Below are positions 1-8,700 of a stretch of 64,000 nucleotides of DNA, piece by piece. The stretch covers positions 234 through 64,233 of the forward strand of contig DCAA01000043.1 in NCBI GenBank assembly GCA_002311345.1, read 5' to 3'. Both the position numbers and the translations under genes were made by a program. The notes below the pieces were generated by a model. The model was given only the letters and a program-made list of their open reading frames with translations. It was not told the DNA's origin and did not search any database. How positions within the stretch are numbered: the first letter of the stretch is position 1; each line of letters begins with the position of its first letter. The DNA comes from Planctomycetes bacterium UBA1146 (GTDB lineage: Bacteria > Planctomycetota > UBA8108 > UBA1146).

Positions 1-450
1 GACAAGAAGAAGGCTGACAAGAAGGAAGTTGTTGAAATTGAATCGAAAGCGATCTTCAAATTCGTGGTGGGCGGAACAGATGGAGAAGAATCGAATGTGA
101 TCTTTGGTTCGACCGAAGGCATCGATCAAGACCAGCAGTCGATTCACTGGTCAGGGTCTCTCGAGGAGATGCCAGATCACATTCGCGAGATGTTCGAGAG
201 CCTCGACATGGTGGATGTCGAGGAACTCCTCGGCGATCTCGACGAGATCCCCGACGAGGTCAAAATCCTGCTGGAAGGACACGATCTTCCCAAAGATCAG
301 CTGGAAGACAGCAGCAAGAAGAAAGTGGAAGTAGAGAAGAAGACCGACAAGAAGAAGACGGACGAGAAGAAGTCCGACAAGAAAAAGGACAACAAAGAGA
401 CCGACAAGAAAAAAGACGACGTGACCCTCGAGGGTCGAATCGTCCTCTAG
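1..450 (+). CDS. Partial hypothetical protein with Lys-rich tail (3' end)
   Basis: The reading frame is open from the left edge, so the true start lies outside the window; 149 residues are visible. The visible N-terminal stretch is already Lys-rich. A mixed acidic segment of about 80 residues follows (GSTEGIDQDQQ, then EELLGDLDEIPDEV). The last 45 residues are a low-complexity tail of Lys/Asp/Glu built from repeated DKKK, TDKKK and SDKKK units, ending TLEGRIVL. I recognise no domain. Such a charged tail suggests a disordered or nucleic-acid- or surface-binding C terminus, but that is inference. A strong terminator follows at 586-619. Confidence 0.6.
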   Translation, partial: DKKKADKKEVVEIESKAIFKFVVGGTDGEESNVIFGSTEGIDQDQQSIHWSGSLEEMPDHIREMFESLDMVDVEELLGDLDEIPDEVKILLEGHDLPKDQLEDSSKKKVEVEKKTDKKKTDEKKSDKKKDNKETDKKKDDVTLEGRIVL

Positions 451-585
451 CGGTTTTCCCAGATCCTCGTCGACGAATCGTCGGCGGGAGTTTGTGAAGA
501 CTCTAGATCGGTGTTCCCGATAAAAGGGGTTGTCGCGCGATACGCGGGTCCCGCGCGAACGATCCTGGGGGCACCGAAACAGGTG

Positions 586-619
586 CCTCCCCCGGACGGT
601 CCGGGGGAGGTTTCTTTTT
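586..619 (+). terminator. Rho-independent terminator
   Basis: A perfect 10-bp stem, CCTCCCCCGG (586-595) with CCGGGGGAGG (601-610), encloses a 5-base loop and is followed by TTTCTTTTT. It lies 136 bases after the stop of the first gene and would end that transcript. Confidence 0.85.
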
Positions 620-747
620 CAGGGCCAACCCCAACCCACAACAGAGGTTCCGAGCCACTGATTCGACGGGGCTTGTGGAATTTCGCCTCATGTGTCACGA
701 TCCGCGGCGGTCGCGTGGCAGTGCGGTTGCGGAATTTAAGAAAGTAC

Positions 748-775
748 TCAAGTTTTTCGCATTGCCTGCCGATAT
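748..775 (+). promoter_or_regulatory. Sigma-28 (FliA)-like promoter
   Basis: TCAAGTTT (748-755) and GCCGATAT (768-775) are separated by 12 bases. The FliA consensus is TAAAGTTT, 11 bases, GCCGATAA, so each box differs at one position and the spacer is one base longer. It points at the collagen-like gene starting at 880, with an expected transcript start near 782. The match is by eye; no flagellar gene lies in the window. Confidence 0.55.
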
Positions 776-879
776 GAGTCGTAGACGGGGAGTTGCAGAA
801 GATCCTCCTCATGCGAGAGGAAATACGTGTCACCCTGACAGGGTGGGTTTCGCTCGCTTGGGAGGGAGAGGGGTATCCG

Positions 880-1191
880 ATGACGATGGATGGAGTGGGC
901 GGAGTCTCCGGCCCGAATGGCCCCGAGGGGCTGAGGGGACCGCAGCGTCCGGATGGTCTAGACGGTCCAGCAGGCCTGGAAGGTCCAGCGAGTCCCGGCG
1001 ATATCGGTGGTGCGGATCAGATCGAAAAAGTTCCCGAGTTGGCTCAGTGGCTCGAAAAGATTCATCAACTTCCTATCGAGGTCTCTGCTCCTACCGGCGC
1101 GATTGCGGGGTTCGACCCCGATGCATCGCGTCCCGAAGATGAGCAGCGGATCGAGCAGATCATCGACCGGATCCTTGAGGAAGGGATCTGA
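880..1191 (+). CDS. Small protein with collagen-like Gly-X-Y triplets
   Basis: The protein has 103 residues. I chose the ATG at 880 because GGAGGGAGAGGG lies just upstream; the frame stays open further upstream, but that part crosses the presumed leader. Residues 4 to about 36 form a run of Gly-X-Y triplets (GVS GPN GPE GLR GPQ, one break at RPD, then GLD GPA GLE GPA). The rest is acidic and helical, with DQIEKVPELAQWLEKI and a C-terminal EQRIEQIIDRILEEG. I do not recognise the family. It is a lone transcription unit between a sigma-28-like promoter and a terminator. A FlgM-like anti-sigma role is conceivable from size, promoter and the C-terminal helix, but the FlgM signature is not clear. 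Confidence 0.6.
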   Translation: MTMDGVGGVSGPNGPEGLRGPQRPDGLDGPAGLEGPASPGDIGGADQIEKVPELAQWLEKIHQLPIEVSAPTGAIAGFDPDASRPEDEQRIEQIIDRILEEGI

Positions 1192-1222
1192 ACCGCCCTG
1201 TAGTCGCTAATTGAATGTTTCT

Positions 1223-1260
1223 GGAGCCCCCGGACTCAATGTTCGGGGGCTCCTTTGTTT
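1223..1260 (+). terminator. Rho-independent terminator
   Basis: GGAGCCCCCG (1223-1232) pairs perfectly with CGGGGGCTCC (1244-1253) around an 11-base loop, followed by TTTGTTT. It lies 31 bases after the stop of the collagen-like gene. Confidence 0.85.
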
Positions 1261-1334
1261 CCAGTGATTGCGCCACGGCGAGGACAACATTAGAAAGGAT
1301 TGCTCGCAGTGGGGTCCATCGGGAGGGGAACTCA

Positions 1335-1703
1335 ATGAATAGCGATTCCGGATCAGAATCCGAGGCGGGCACAGAGACCGACCTCATCACCATCGATGAT
1401 TTTTCAAGGGTCCAGTTGAGAACGGCGCTGGTTCTCGAGGTGGAGCCTCACCCGGATGCGGACAGATTGTGGTTGCTCACCATCGACGGAGGAGGGGAGA
1501 CTCGCCAGATCGTTGCTGGAGTTCGAGGTCACTACAGCGAGGATGAACTGAAGGGTCGGACCATCGTAGTGGTATGGAATCTCCAGCCGGCGACGATCCG
1601 GGGTGTCGAATCGCGCGGAATGTTGCTGGCAGTGCAGGATGGAGACGTGATCAGCCTGCTGGGTCCAGATGGCAATGTCGCACCGGGTTCTCAGGTGCGC
1701 TGA
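1335..1703 (+). CDS. tRNA-binding (EMAP/TRBD) domain protein
   Basis: This 122-residue protein resembles the OB-fold tRNA-binding domain found at the C terminus of MetRS and as the stand-alone protein CsaA. Diagnostic segments are FSRVQLRTALVLEVEPHPDAD, where the 'Val..Hp.Ad.L' pattern is typical, then RQIVAGVRGHYS, LKGRTIVVVWNLQPATIRG and ESRGMLLA. The ATG at 1335 follows GGGAGGGG. About 15 acidic residues precede the domain. Free-standing copies bind tRNA-like substrates or act as export chaperones; which applies here cannot be told. recN begins 17 bases after its stop, so the two are probably co-transcribed. Confidence 0.8.
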   Translation: MNSDSGSESEAGTETDLITIDDFSRVQLRTALVLEVEPHPDADRLWLLTIDGGGETRQIVAGVRGHYSEDELKGRTIVVVWNLQPATIRGVESRGMLLAVQDGDVISLLGPDGNVAPGSQVR

Positions 1704-1719
1704 AGATAGGGAGGCGAGA

Positions 1720-3423
1720 TTGCTCGTCCACCTCAGTGTTGACGATCTGGGTCTCATCGAACACGCAGAACTCGAGATGGGCCCCGGACTCCAGGTTCTG
1801 ACCGGAGAAACCGGGGTTGGCAAGTCGATGCTGCTGGCATCGATGGCGATCTTGCGTGGCGAAAGAACCCGATCAGATGTGGTCCGTACCGGATGTGATA
1901 AAGCTGTTGTCCGGGGAATCTTCCATCTGTCCGGATCCACTTTGGTTCGTATCTGCGAGCACCTGGGCAGTTCCATCGGAAATGGTGAACTGATTATCGA
2001 GCGGGAGATCCATCGAGAGGGTCGAAGTCGCTGTCGCATCGATGGTCAGGAGACCACCACGACTCTGTTGAAAAGGGTCGCCCCACTTCTGATCGAGGTG
2101 ATCGGGCAAGGGCACGCGCTCACCTTGCTCCGTCCGGGAGCGCAACTGGATTTCCTCGACCGCTTCGGCGGACTACTGGAGCAGCGGGATGAACACGCTC
2201 TGGGTTGGCGAGAGGCACGTGAACTGGAGGGGCGAATCCACCATCTCGAACAGGGTGCTCGTGAAAGAGGCGATCGATGTCTCTACCTGGAGCACATCAT
2301 TGAAGAACTGGAATCGGCCGGGCTCGTCGCAGGTCAGAGAAGTTCCCTCGAGAAGGACCTGGAACTTCTCGAAGAGCGAGACGCTGTGCTGGAGTCGATC
2401 AATTCGGTGCGCCAGAGGTTTCGCGAGCAAGAGAACAGCATTCTCGATCAGCTCGGATCGACTGAAAGAGACCTTCGTGGGCTGAGTTCCCTTCATCCTG
2501 GGATTGCCAACCTCGTGGAGGGGTGTTCGACAGCTTCGATTCTCATCGAAGATGCACTGCAGTCCCTTTCCGATGTGGAATCAGATCTCGACCTCGATCC
2601 GGAGATCCTCGAACAGAAGCGGAAACGATTCGATCAACTGGTCACCCTGGAACAGCGATACCATCGTGAAGAACCCGATCTGATCGAATATCTGGCCCAA
2701 TGCCGTCAACAGTTGAGTGACGTGGTTGGTGCAGCGGAAGAGCTTCCTGAACTGAAGGAGGGCTTGCAGCGGCGAATCTCCAGCCTTCAGGATGGGGTGC
2801 GGCAATTGCACGATGCACGTCTCGAGGTGTTCCAGAAACTGGCCACGATCACTGCTGGTGAGCTACAAGATCTCGATCTGGCCAAGGCTCGACTCGAGGG
2901 GAACCTTGTTCCCATCTCCTCGAGCGATGGGTGGAACGGGATGGATGACAAGGGTGGCGATCGCTTCGAGTTGCTCTTTTGCGCCAACCCGGGTGAACCA
3001 CTCCGTTCCATCGCGGATGTAGCCAGCAGTGGGGAACTCTCGCGGTTGATGCTGGCGTTGCAGCGAACTCTCGCCGGCGCATCGGGAACCGACACGTTGA
3101 TCTTCGATGAGATCGACTCCGGTGTCGGGGGGCGCCTCGGTGCGGTCATCGGGGAAAAGTTGAAACAAATCGGCTCAGACCATCAGGTTCTGTGCGTGAC
3201 CCATCTGCCACAGGTGGCCTGTCACGGTGCTCGCCATCACCGTGTGATCAAGGAGACCGATGGCAAGGTTACCCGTACCCGGGTGGAAGAAGTCACCGGT
3301 GATGATCGAGTGAAGGAACTCGCATTGATGTTGAGGGGCGATCGAGCCACCGAACGGTCTCTCGAAGAGGCAAGAGAGATGCTTCTGGAGGCTGCCAACG
3401 CCGGAGGGGAATTGACTCCTTGA
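1720..3423 (+). CDS. recN: DNA repair protein RecN
   Basis: SMC-like ATPase of double-strand-break repair, 567 residues, the usual RecN length. The start is placed at TTG 1720 after AGGGAGGCG; an upstream extension would overlap the previous gene. Walker A GETGVGKS is at residues 29-36 in the typical RecN N-terminal setting (LIEHAELEMGPGL, then LTGETG). A long central coiled coil follows, rich in Leu, Glu and Arg. The C-terminal lobe has the ABC signature-like SSGELSRLMLAL, Walker B with TLIFDEIDSGVGG and the D-loop/H-loop segment VLCVTHLPQVA. Its stop overlaps the TTG start of the next gene. Confidence 0.96.
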   Translation: MLVHLSVDDLGLIEHAELEMGPGLQVLTGETGVGKSMLLASMAILRGERTRSDVVRTGCDKAVVRGIFHLSGSTLVRICEHLGSSIGNGELIIEREIHREGRSRCRIDGQETTTTLLKRVAPLLIEVIGQGHALTLLRPGAQLDFLDRFGGLLEQRDEHALGWREARELEGRIHHLEQGARERGDRCLYLEHIIEELESAGLVAGQRSSLEKDLELLEERDAVLESINSVRQRFREQENSILDQLGSTERDLRGLSSLHPGIANLVEGCSTASILIEDALQSLSDVESDLDLDPEILEQKRKRFDQLVTLEQRYHREEPDLIEYLAQCRQQLSDVVGAAEELPELKEGLQRRISSLQDGVRQLHDARLEVFQKLATITAGELQDLDLAKARLEGNLVPISSSDGWNGMDDKGGDRFELLFCANPGEPLRSIADVASSGELSRLMLALQRTLAGASGTDTLIFDEIDSGVGGRLGAVIGEKLKQIGSDHQVLCVTHLPQVACHGARHHRVIKETDGKVTRTRVEEVTGDDRVKELALMLRGDRATERSLEEAREMLLEAANAGGELTP

Positions 3424-4424
3424 GCGATCCCGCCGGGATCCTACGATTGCAACCGATCGGTTTGCGCCGTCCCTGGGGAGGGCGCCGCCTTCTCGATGGC
3501 CTTCGGCCGGATCTGTCGGTCGAGCCTCCAGTGGGGGAGAGTTGGGAAGTCTCCGATGTCGGTGAGGATGACACGTCACTCCATTCGATCGTGGCTGAAG
3601 GTCCTCTGGCGGGAGAGTCGCTCAGAAACCTCATCGAGCGCGATTCTGAGACCATCCTGGGACCCATCTCACAACCAGGATCTCAGCCTCGACTTCCCCT
3701 TCTCTACAAGTTCATCGACGCCGCACAGGATCTATCGGTCCAGGTTCATCCCGATGACGCCCTCGCCCGGAAACTCGGCCTCGGAATCTGGGGCAAGAGT
3801 GAAGCGTGGATCATTCTCGATGCGCTTCCGGATTCGCGACTTCAGGTTGGATTGAAGGAAGGGTGGGATGTCGTTCGGCTTGTCGAGTGCGTACGAAGTG
3901 GGGGAGTAGTATCCGATGCACTTCACGAGATCGCAGTACAACGTGGAGACATCTTCGAACTTCCTGCAGGAACGATCCATTCCATCGGAGCAGGAGTCTT
4001 GCTGGCAGAGATCCAGCAGTCATCCGATGTGACCTGGCGAGTACACGATGGAGGACGAACCGGTCTCGATGGATCGCCTCGTCAACTGCATCTCGAGGAG
4101 GTGCTGCTGACGACGCCTCCCCAGCCTGCTTCCTCGGGGCGCTTGCCAGCTTACGAAACGGGTTCGGGGTGGAGCTGTCGGATCCCAGATGGCCCTTTCA
4201 GGCTGCACGAACTTCGTGGGGAGTTCCAGGGCCAGTGGCCAGCCGATCCCCATTTCTTCTCGATTTTGTCAGTCCTCGATGGCAGGACCAGGCTCGAAGG
4301 GAGTCAAGGATGGCTTCAGGAAGGAGATGTGCGCTTCATCCTGCCGACTGTCATGCCCCTGGAGATTGATTGTGACCAGGAGAGCTGGATCATTTGCGCC
4401 TCACCAGCTGCGGGTCTTCGTTGA
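3420..4424 (+). CDS. manA: Mannose-6-phosphate isomerase, class I type
   Basis: Zinc enzyme of the cupin fold that interconverts mannose-6-phosphate and fructose-6-phosphate, feeding GDP-mannose and glycan synthesis. It has 334 residues, as in the short bacterial (Bacillus-like) form. Metal-ligand segments are visible: SVQVHPDD (Gln108, His110), KSEAW (Glu128) and FELPAGTIHSIGAG (His187). The N-terminal PWGGRRL matches the family opening. The start is TTG at 3420, overlapping the RecN stop as TTGA, so it is probably translationally coupled. Specificity within the phosphomannose isomerase family is inferred. Confidence 0.9.
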   Translation: MSDPAGILRLQPIGLRRPWGGRRLLDGLRPDLSVEPPVGESWEVSDVGEDDTSLHSIVAEGPLAGESLRNLIERDSETILGPISQPGSQPRLPLLYKFIDAAQDLSVQVHPDDALARKLGLGIWGKSEAWIILDALPDSRLQVGLKEGWDVVRLVECVRSGGVVSDALHEIAVQRGDIFELPAGTIHSIGAGVLLAEIQQSSDVTWRVHDGGRTGLDGSPRQLHLEEVLLTTPPQPASSGRLPAYETGSGWSCRIPDGPFRLHELRGEFQGQWPADPHFFSILSVLDGRTRLEGSQGWLQEGDVRFILPTVMPLEIDCDQESWIICASPAAGLR

Positions 4425-4517
4425 CGATGTGGGAGGGGGTGGCTACCATCCGGGTTCGGAAAGAAGCATCGGGGACCCCTTCGGGAAGGATGCACCAACT
4501 CCCGGGAGGAGATCGAG

Positions 4518-5069
4518 ATGGCCAGCGCGCGCAGACGCCCACCGCGTTCAGGCTCCCGTCAGAAGGGTTCCTGGACTCCCGAAGGCGCAGCACCGGGGAA
4601 TCCTGACGACGAGAGACCGATCTACAAGCCTGCCGCCAAGAAGGGTGCCCATCCAGCAGTGGTGATCGTGGTCCTGGTACTCTTCGTCGGCTCCGGCATC
4701 TTTTTTGCCTACGCCCTGGTCAACAGGAATATCGAGCCCGGGATAGTGGTCGAGGAGACCACCACCAATGATGAATACAAGGAGATTCAGAGACGGATCC
4801 AAAAGTCCACCGCCATGGTGAAAGAGGTCGTTCAACTGAGAACCGATGAGGATACAGCCCGTTTCTCTCGAAAATGGAGCGCGGCGAACGAGTATACTAG
4901 CGACACCTTCGATCAATTGAGAGCGATGCTGGCGGATGTGCGATTGCCTAACGGTTCTCTTCCTCCCGAGTATTCAGGATACAACAGGGACTTCACCAGA
5001 TTGCAGATCATCATGGGAGATCTGATCAAGGTGGCACCGTTGGATTTCGACTGGGAGAGCGAGGAGTAG
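4518..5069 (+). CDS. Single-pass membrane protein of unknown function
   Basis: The protein has 183 residues and I do not recognise a family. The first 43 residues are basic and Pro-rich (RRRPPRSGS), followed by one hydrophobic segment at about 46-68 (VVIVVLVLFVGSGIFFAYALV). A soluble, mostly helical C-terminal domain then carries charged repeats such as EIQRRIQKSTAMVKEVV. Topology is likely N-in, C-out. The ATG follows a clear GGGAGGAG. It ends 4 bases before the next gene, which has the same basic-Pro N terminus and one membrane span, so the pair may work together. Confidence 0.7.
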   Translation: MASARRRPPRSGSRQKGSWTPEGAAPGNPDDERPIYKPAAKKGAHPAVVIVVLVLFVGSGIFFAYALVNRNIEPGIVVEETTTNDEYKEIQRRIQKSTAMVKEVVQLRTDEDTARFSRKWSAANEYTSDTFDQLRAMLADVRLPNGSLPPEYSGYNRDFTRLQIIMGDLIKVAPLDFDWESEE

Positions 5070-5073
5070 TTCC

Positions 5074-5601
5074 GTGGCTAAACGGACCCCACCACGTCCT
5101 CGTCCAGCACCTGTCCAGGTAACCGAGGACAACGACCTTGATTTTGGCGACCTCACTCTCGGTCTCGTCGCAGCCATTGTTCTTCCAGTGATGGTTGCCG
5201 TGGTGCTCGGGTTGGTCGGGATGCCGGTGAGTGGTTCGGCCGAACTGAATTCCGAGCAGGCTGATTTGATCCGAGAATCGGATCGTATCGTCCCGCCGAT
5301 GACAGATAGTGAGGCGCGCATCATCCTGAATCATGTGCAGTACTCAGTCGACAATCGTGCTGCCGAATACATACGGCGATCGAGAGCCACCGAGGATGCC
5401 CAGGAAAAGAACTTCTGGCAGGAGATCTCCAAAGGTGTGCTCGGCCCTGCAGAAGCGAATCTTCAACGCATCCTTGATGAGGCAGGAAGAAATCTCGATA
5501 TGTCCGTTGAGATCAAGAATGCCGCACAGGAATGGATCACCAAGGTGGATACCCTTCGTTTCCAACTCGATCAGGAAGATCCTTTCCGCCAGATTCGCTA
5601 G
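5074..5601 (+). CDS. Single-pass membrane protein of unknown function
   Basis: The protein has 175 residues starting at GTG 5074. A basic, Pro-rich N terminus (KRTPPRPRPAP) precedes one membrane segment at about 29-50 (LGLVAAIVLPVMVAVVLGLVG) and a helical outside domain of about 120 residues. No catalytic motif is visible. Architecture and spacing (4 bases from the preceding gene) suggest a two-gene unit with the 4518-5069 product. I cannot assign a function. Confidence 0.7.
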   Translation: MAKRTPPRPRPAPVQVTEDNDLDFGDLTLGLVAAIVLPVMVAVVLGLVGMPVSGSAELNSEQADLIRESDRIVPPMTDSEARIILNHVQYSVDNRAAEYIRRSRATEDAQEKNFWQEISKGVLGPAEANLQRILDEAGRNLDMSVEIKNAAQEWITKVDTLRFQLDQEDPFRQIR

Positions 5602-5797
5602 TCATCACCGCAAGAACCCATTCGGGTCGGCGCGAGTTTCCTTTTCGAAGCAAATCGTCGCTATTGCCAGGAAGCCGTGAATCGGGCCGTATCGCTCGTA
5701 TCTCGGCGCTGACGGGTCCATTCCTCGATTTCGTCGTATTCTTATCCAGGAACGGTAGGTGCCCAGCGCACCCTGGAGCCCCGTTCCCAGGGTCACC

Positions 5798-8700
5798 ATG
5801 GGTTCCTTTTGTGCGGGCGAATGCATCAACGGTCGATATCGGGTCATCCGGCAACTAGGTGCCGGTGCCATGGGAACCGTATTGTTGTGTGAGGACATAC
5901 TCCAGGTTCGTCGCAAGGTTGCCCTGAAGGTGTTACGAGCCGATCGAATCGAAGACTCCGAGGAGTGGTCGAAGGTGGAGTACGAAGCGTTGACCCGTCT
6001 TCGCCATCCAAATCTTGCCCGGGTGTTTGATTTCGGGCGTGTCTCCGATAGCCATGACTGGTTCATCGTGAGCGAGTTCATCCGAGGCGATGATCTGCTC
6101 GAGGCTTCGACGACGTTCGAGGAGGATGAATTACTCGATATTGTCGTGCAGATCTGCAGGGCGCTCGAGTACATCCACGTGCAAGGATACGTTCACTTCG
6201 ACATCAAGCCAGACAACATCCTCGTGACCCGGACTCGCCAGATCGGTAAGGATCAGACCTCAAAAGTGGTACAGGTAGCCGAGCATCCTGATTCCACAGA
6301 CCATTGCCTGGGCCCTCCTCGAGTCAAGTTGATAGACTTTGGTCTCGCCGAGAAGATCACAGGTACATTTGACTTTGCCATCAAGGGAACCCTTCACTAC
6401 GTGGCTCCGGAGATCATCGATGGAGGAACTCCAGATCGTCGAGCTGATCTCTATTCATTCGGTGTGACCCTATTCCAGATCTTGACGGGTAGACTTCCAT
6501 TCGTCGCACCAGACGGTACCTCGACAGGTAGAATCGAGGGTTGTTGGCGTGAAGAGATGCGAGCAGACCTCAAGGGTGAGCGAGAGTACCTGGTCGACAT
6601 CGTGCTACGGTTGCTGGAAAAGGATCCCCAACAACGCTTCTCCAGTGCCAGGGAGATCATCCATGCCCTCAGTGCCGGAGCCGGTTGCCACTGGCAGGTA
6701 GAAACCGCCGAGACACAGTTGTCCTATCTCCATAGCAGCAGGCTTGTCGGGCGTCGCATGGAGCTGGAACACCTGGGAGAGGCTGTGGAACGAAGCCTCG
6801 GTGTCTCCCTGCGAGAAACAGGTAAGGAGCGAACGGCCGATCAGGAGAAATCTCTGATGGTGGTCTCCGGTGAGATCGGAATCGGGAAATCCCGTCTGAT
6901 CGATGAGTTCGCGCACCACCTCAAGTTACGGGAAATCCCCGTTTTCACCGGAAACTGTCCCGAGGCGGTCCAGGATGCATATCACCCCTTCCGCTCCATC
7001 GTCGAACAGCAAGCTCTCCTTGTCGGCATCGGTTCCGACCTTTTCAAAGAATACGAAGAATCATTGAAAAAGATCTGCCCGAGGCTGAGAGATGCGGATG
7101 TTACAGGAAATTCCGAAAGTGGAATCCGCCTGGATCGGGATCGCGTGCTCTTCATGGATCGTCTTGCGGCATTCATGGAAGAGGCGTCAATTGAAAAACC
7201 CTGCGTGTTGGTACTCAACAATTTTCACTGGGTTGACGATGCCAGCGTTGCGCTTCTATCTCGACTTCGACAACGACTCCAACGTGAAGAAAGTCAGGGT
7301 AGAATTCTTGTCATATTGACGATTCGAGATGACGAAAATAGATCGTCAGCCATCGTCGAGTTCCTCGAAGGGGAACAAGCGAACAAATCGATGGACGAAC
7401 TTTCACTGAAGCGATTTGGACGTGCGCAGATCACCGAGTTGATCCACCACGTACTCCAGGTGGAGGAGATCCAATCGACCTTCCTCGATCGTCTTCAGGA
7501 GAGAACCGGAGGAAACCCACTCTTCATCGTCGAGATGCTCAAGGTGCTACAGGAAGAAGGCATCATCCAGCGAGAGGGAGATGCCTGGAGCATTCGCGGA
7601 GGTGGCGACCTTTCGCGCGTCGAGATGCCAGCGGGAGTCCACCAGGCGCTTCATCGCAGAGTTCGCGTCCTGGATGAGCAGGCCCGTAGCATCCTCAGGT
7701 TGATCGCTCTCCACGACAGACCGATCCTTCTGAAACTACTCGAACTCATTGAAGGCCTCGCAGGAGATCTTCGGGAGAACATCCGAGAGCTGGAAGCCAG
7801 AGGAATGGTTGGTCGAACACTCGAGGCCGGGAGACCGGTCTATTCGATTCCGCAGCCGAAACTGCGGGAGATCGTGCAGCGAGACATCCTGCCGGCCGAG
7901 ACCAGAAGACTGCACGGAATGCTCGCCGAAGCCATCGAGGAGCATCACGGTGATGATCTTGCCCCGGTGAGGGAAGAACTCTCGCATCATTATCAGAGAT
8001 CAGATCTTCCAGAGCGTGCTCTGGTGCATCTGCTCGCCGCCGGAGATGCGATGACCGAAGTGCACGCCCATGAAAAAGCACTAGAACACTACCAACACGC
8101 TCTGTTGCAGTTCGAGGAAAGAGACGATCGAATTTCCGACTGGTTTGCGATAATCGAGAGGATTGGAGACTCCGCCACTGTCGTGGGAGATCTGGAACTG
8201 GCTCAGTCCTCCTTCGAGATCATCCAGGAGGCGAGGATCGACCAGGAGCAGGCTTGCGTCGAACTCGATCTGTACAGGGTCCGGGCGCTCCGGAAACTGG
8301 GCAAGATCGAGGAACTTCGAGGGGATTATCCCGGAGCACTGAGGCTTGTACGCGAGGCATCCGAGGTCGTTTCCAGGCTCTCGGGAGAGCATCGGGTTCA
8401 AGAGCAGATCCTGGTCCTCGGTCAACTCTCCTGGCTCTATGTTTGCTCGGGTGATTACGATCGCGCCATGACAATCAGCGGGGAAGGTCTCTCTCTCGCT
8501 GGCAATGAGGAGAAAACTGCCGAACACGCGCTCTTCTTCAGCACCATCGGCAGCGCCTCTCTGTGCCGGGGTGATCTTGAACAGTCGCTGGAGTTCCATC
8601 GGAGATCGCTGGAGATTCGCGAGGATCTCGAGGATGTTCCGGCGGTGATCAACTCTCTCAATGCCCTCTCCGAGACCCATCTGGCTGCTGGAGAGGCGGT

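Larger units (their letters stand above)
451..879. other. Intergenic region with terminator and promoter
   Basis: This 429-base gap holds no convincing gene. It contains a rho-independent terminator at 586-619 and a sigma-28-like promoter at 748-775. An upstream arm at 567-575 (GGGGGCACC) can pair with 582-591 (GGTGCC, one bulged T, then CCC). That pairing would use up the left half of the terminator stem. Confidence 0.6.

Noticed and set aside
447..833. Minus-strand open frame spanning the intergenic region
   Set aside because: It crosses a perfect terminator and the sigma-28-like promoter, and its composition is random-like.
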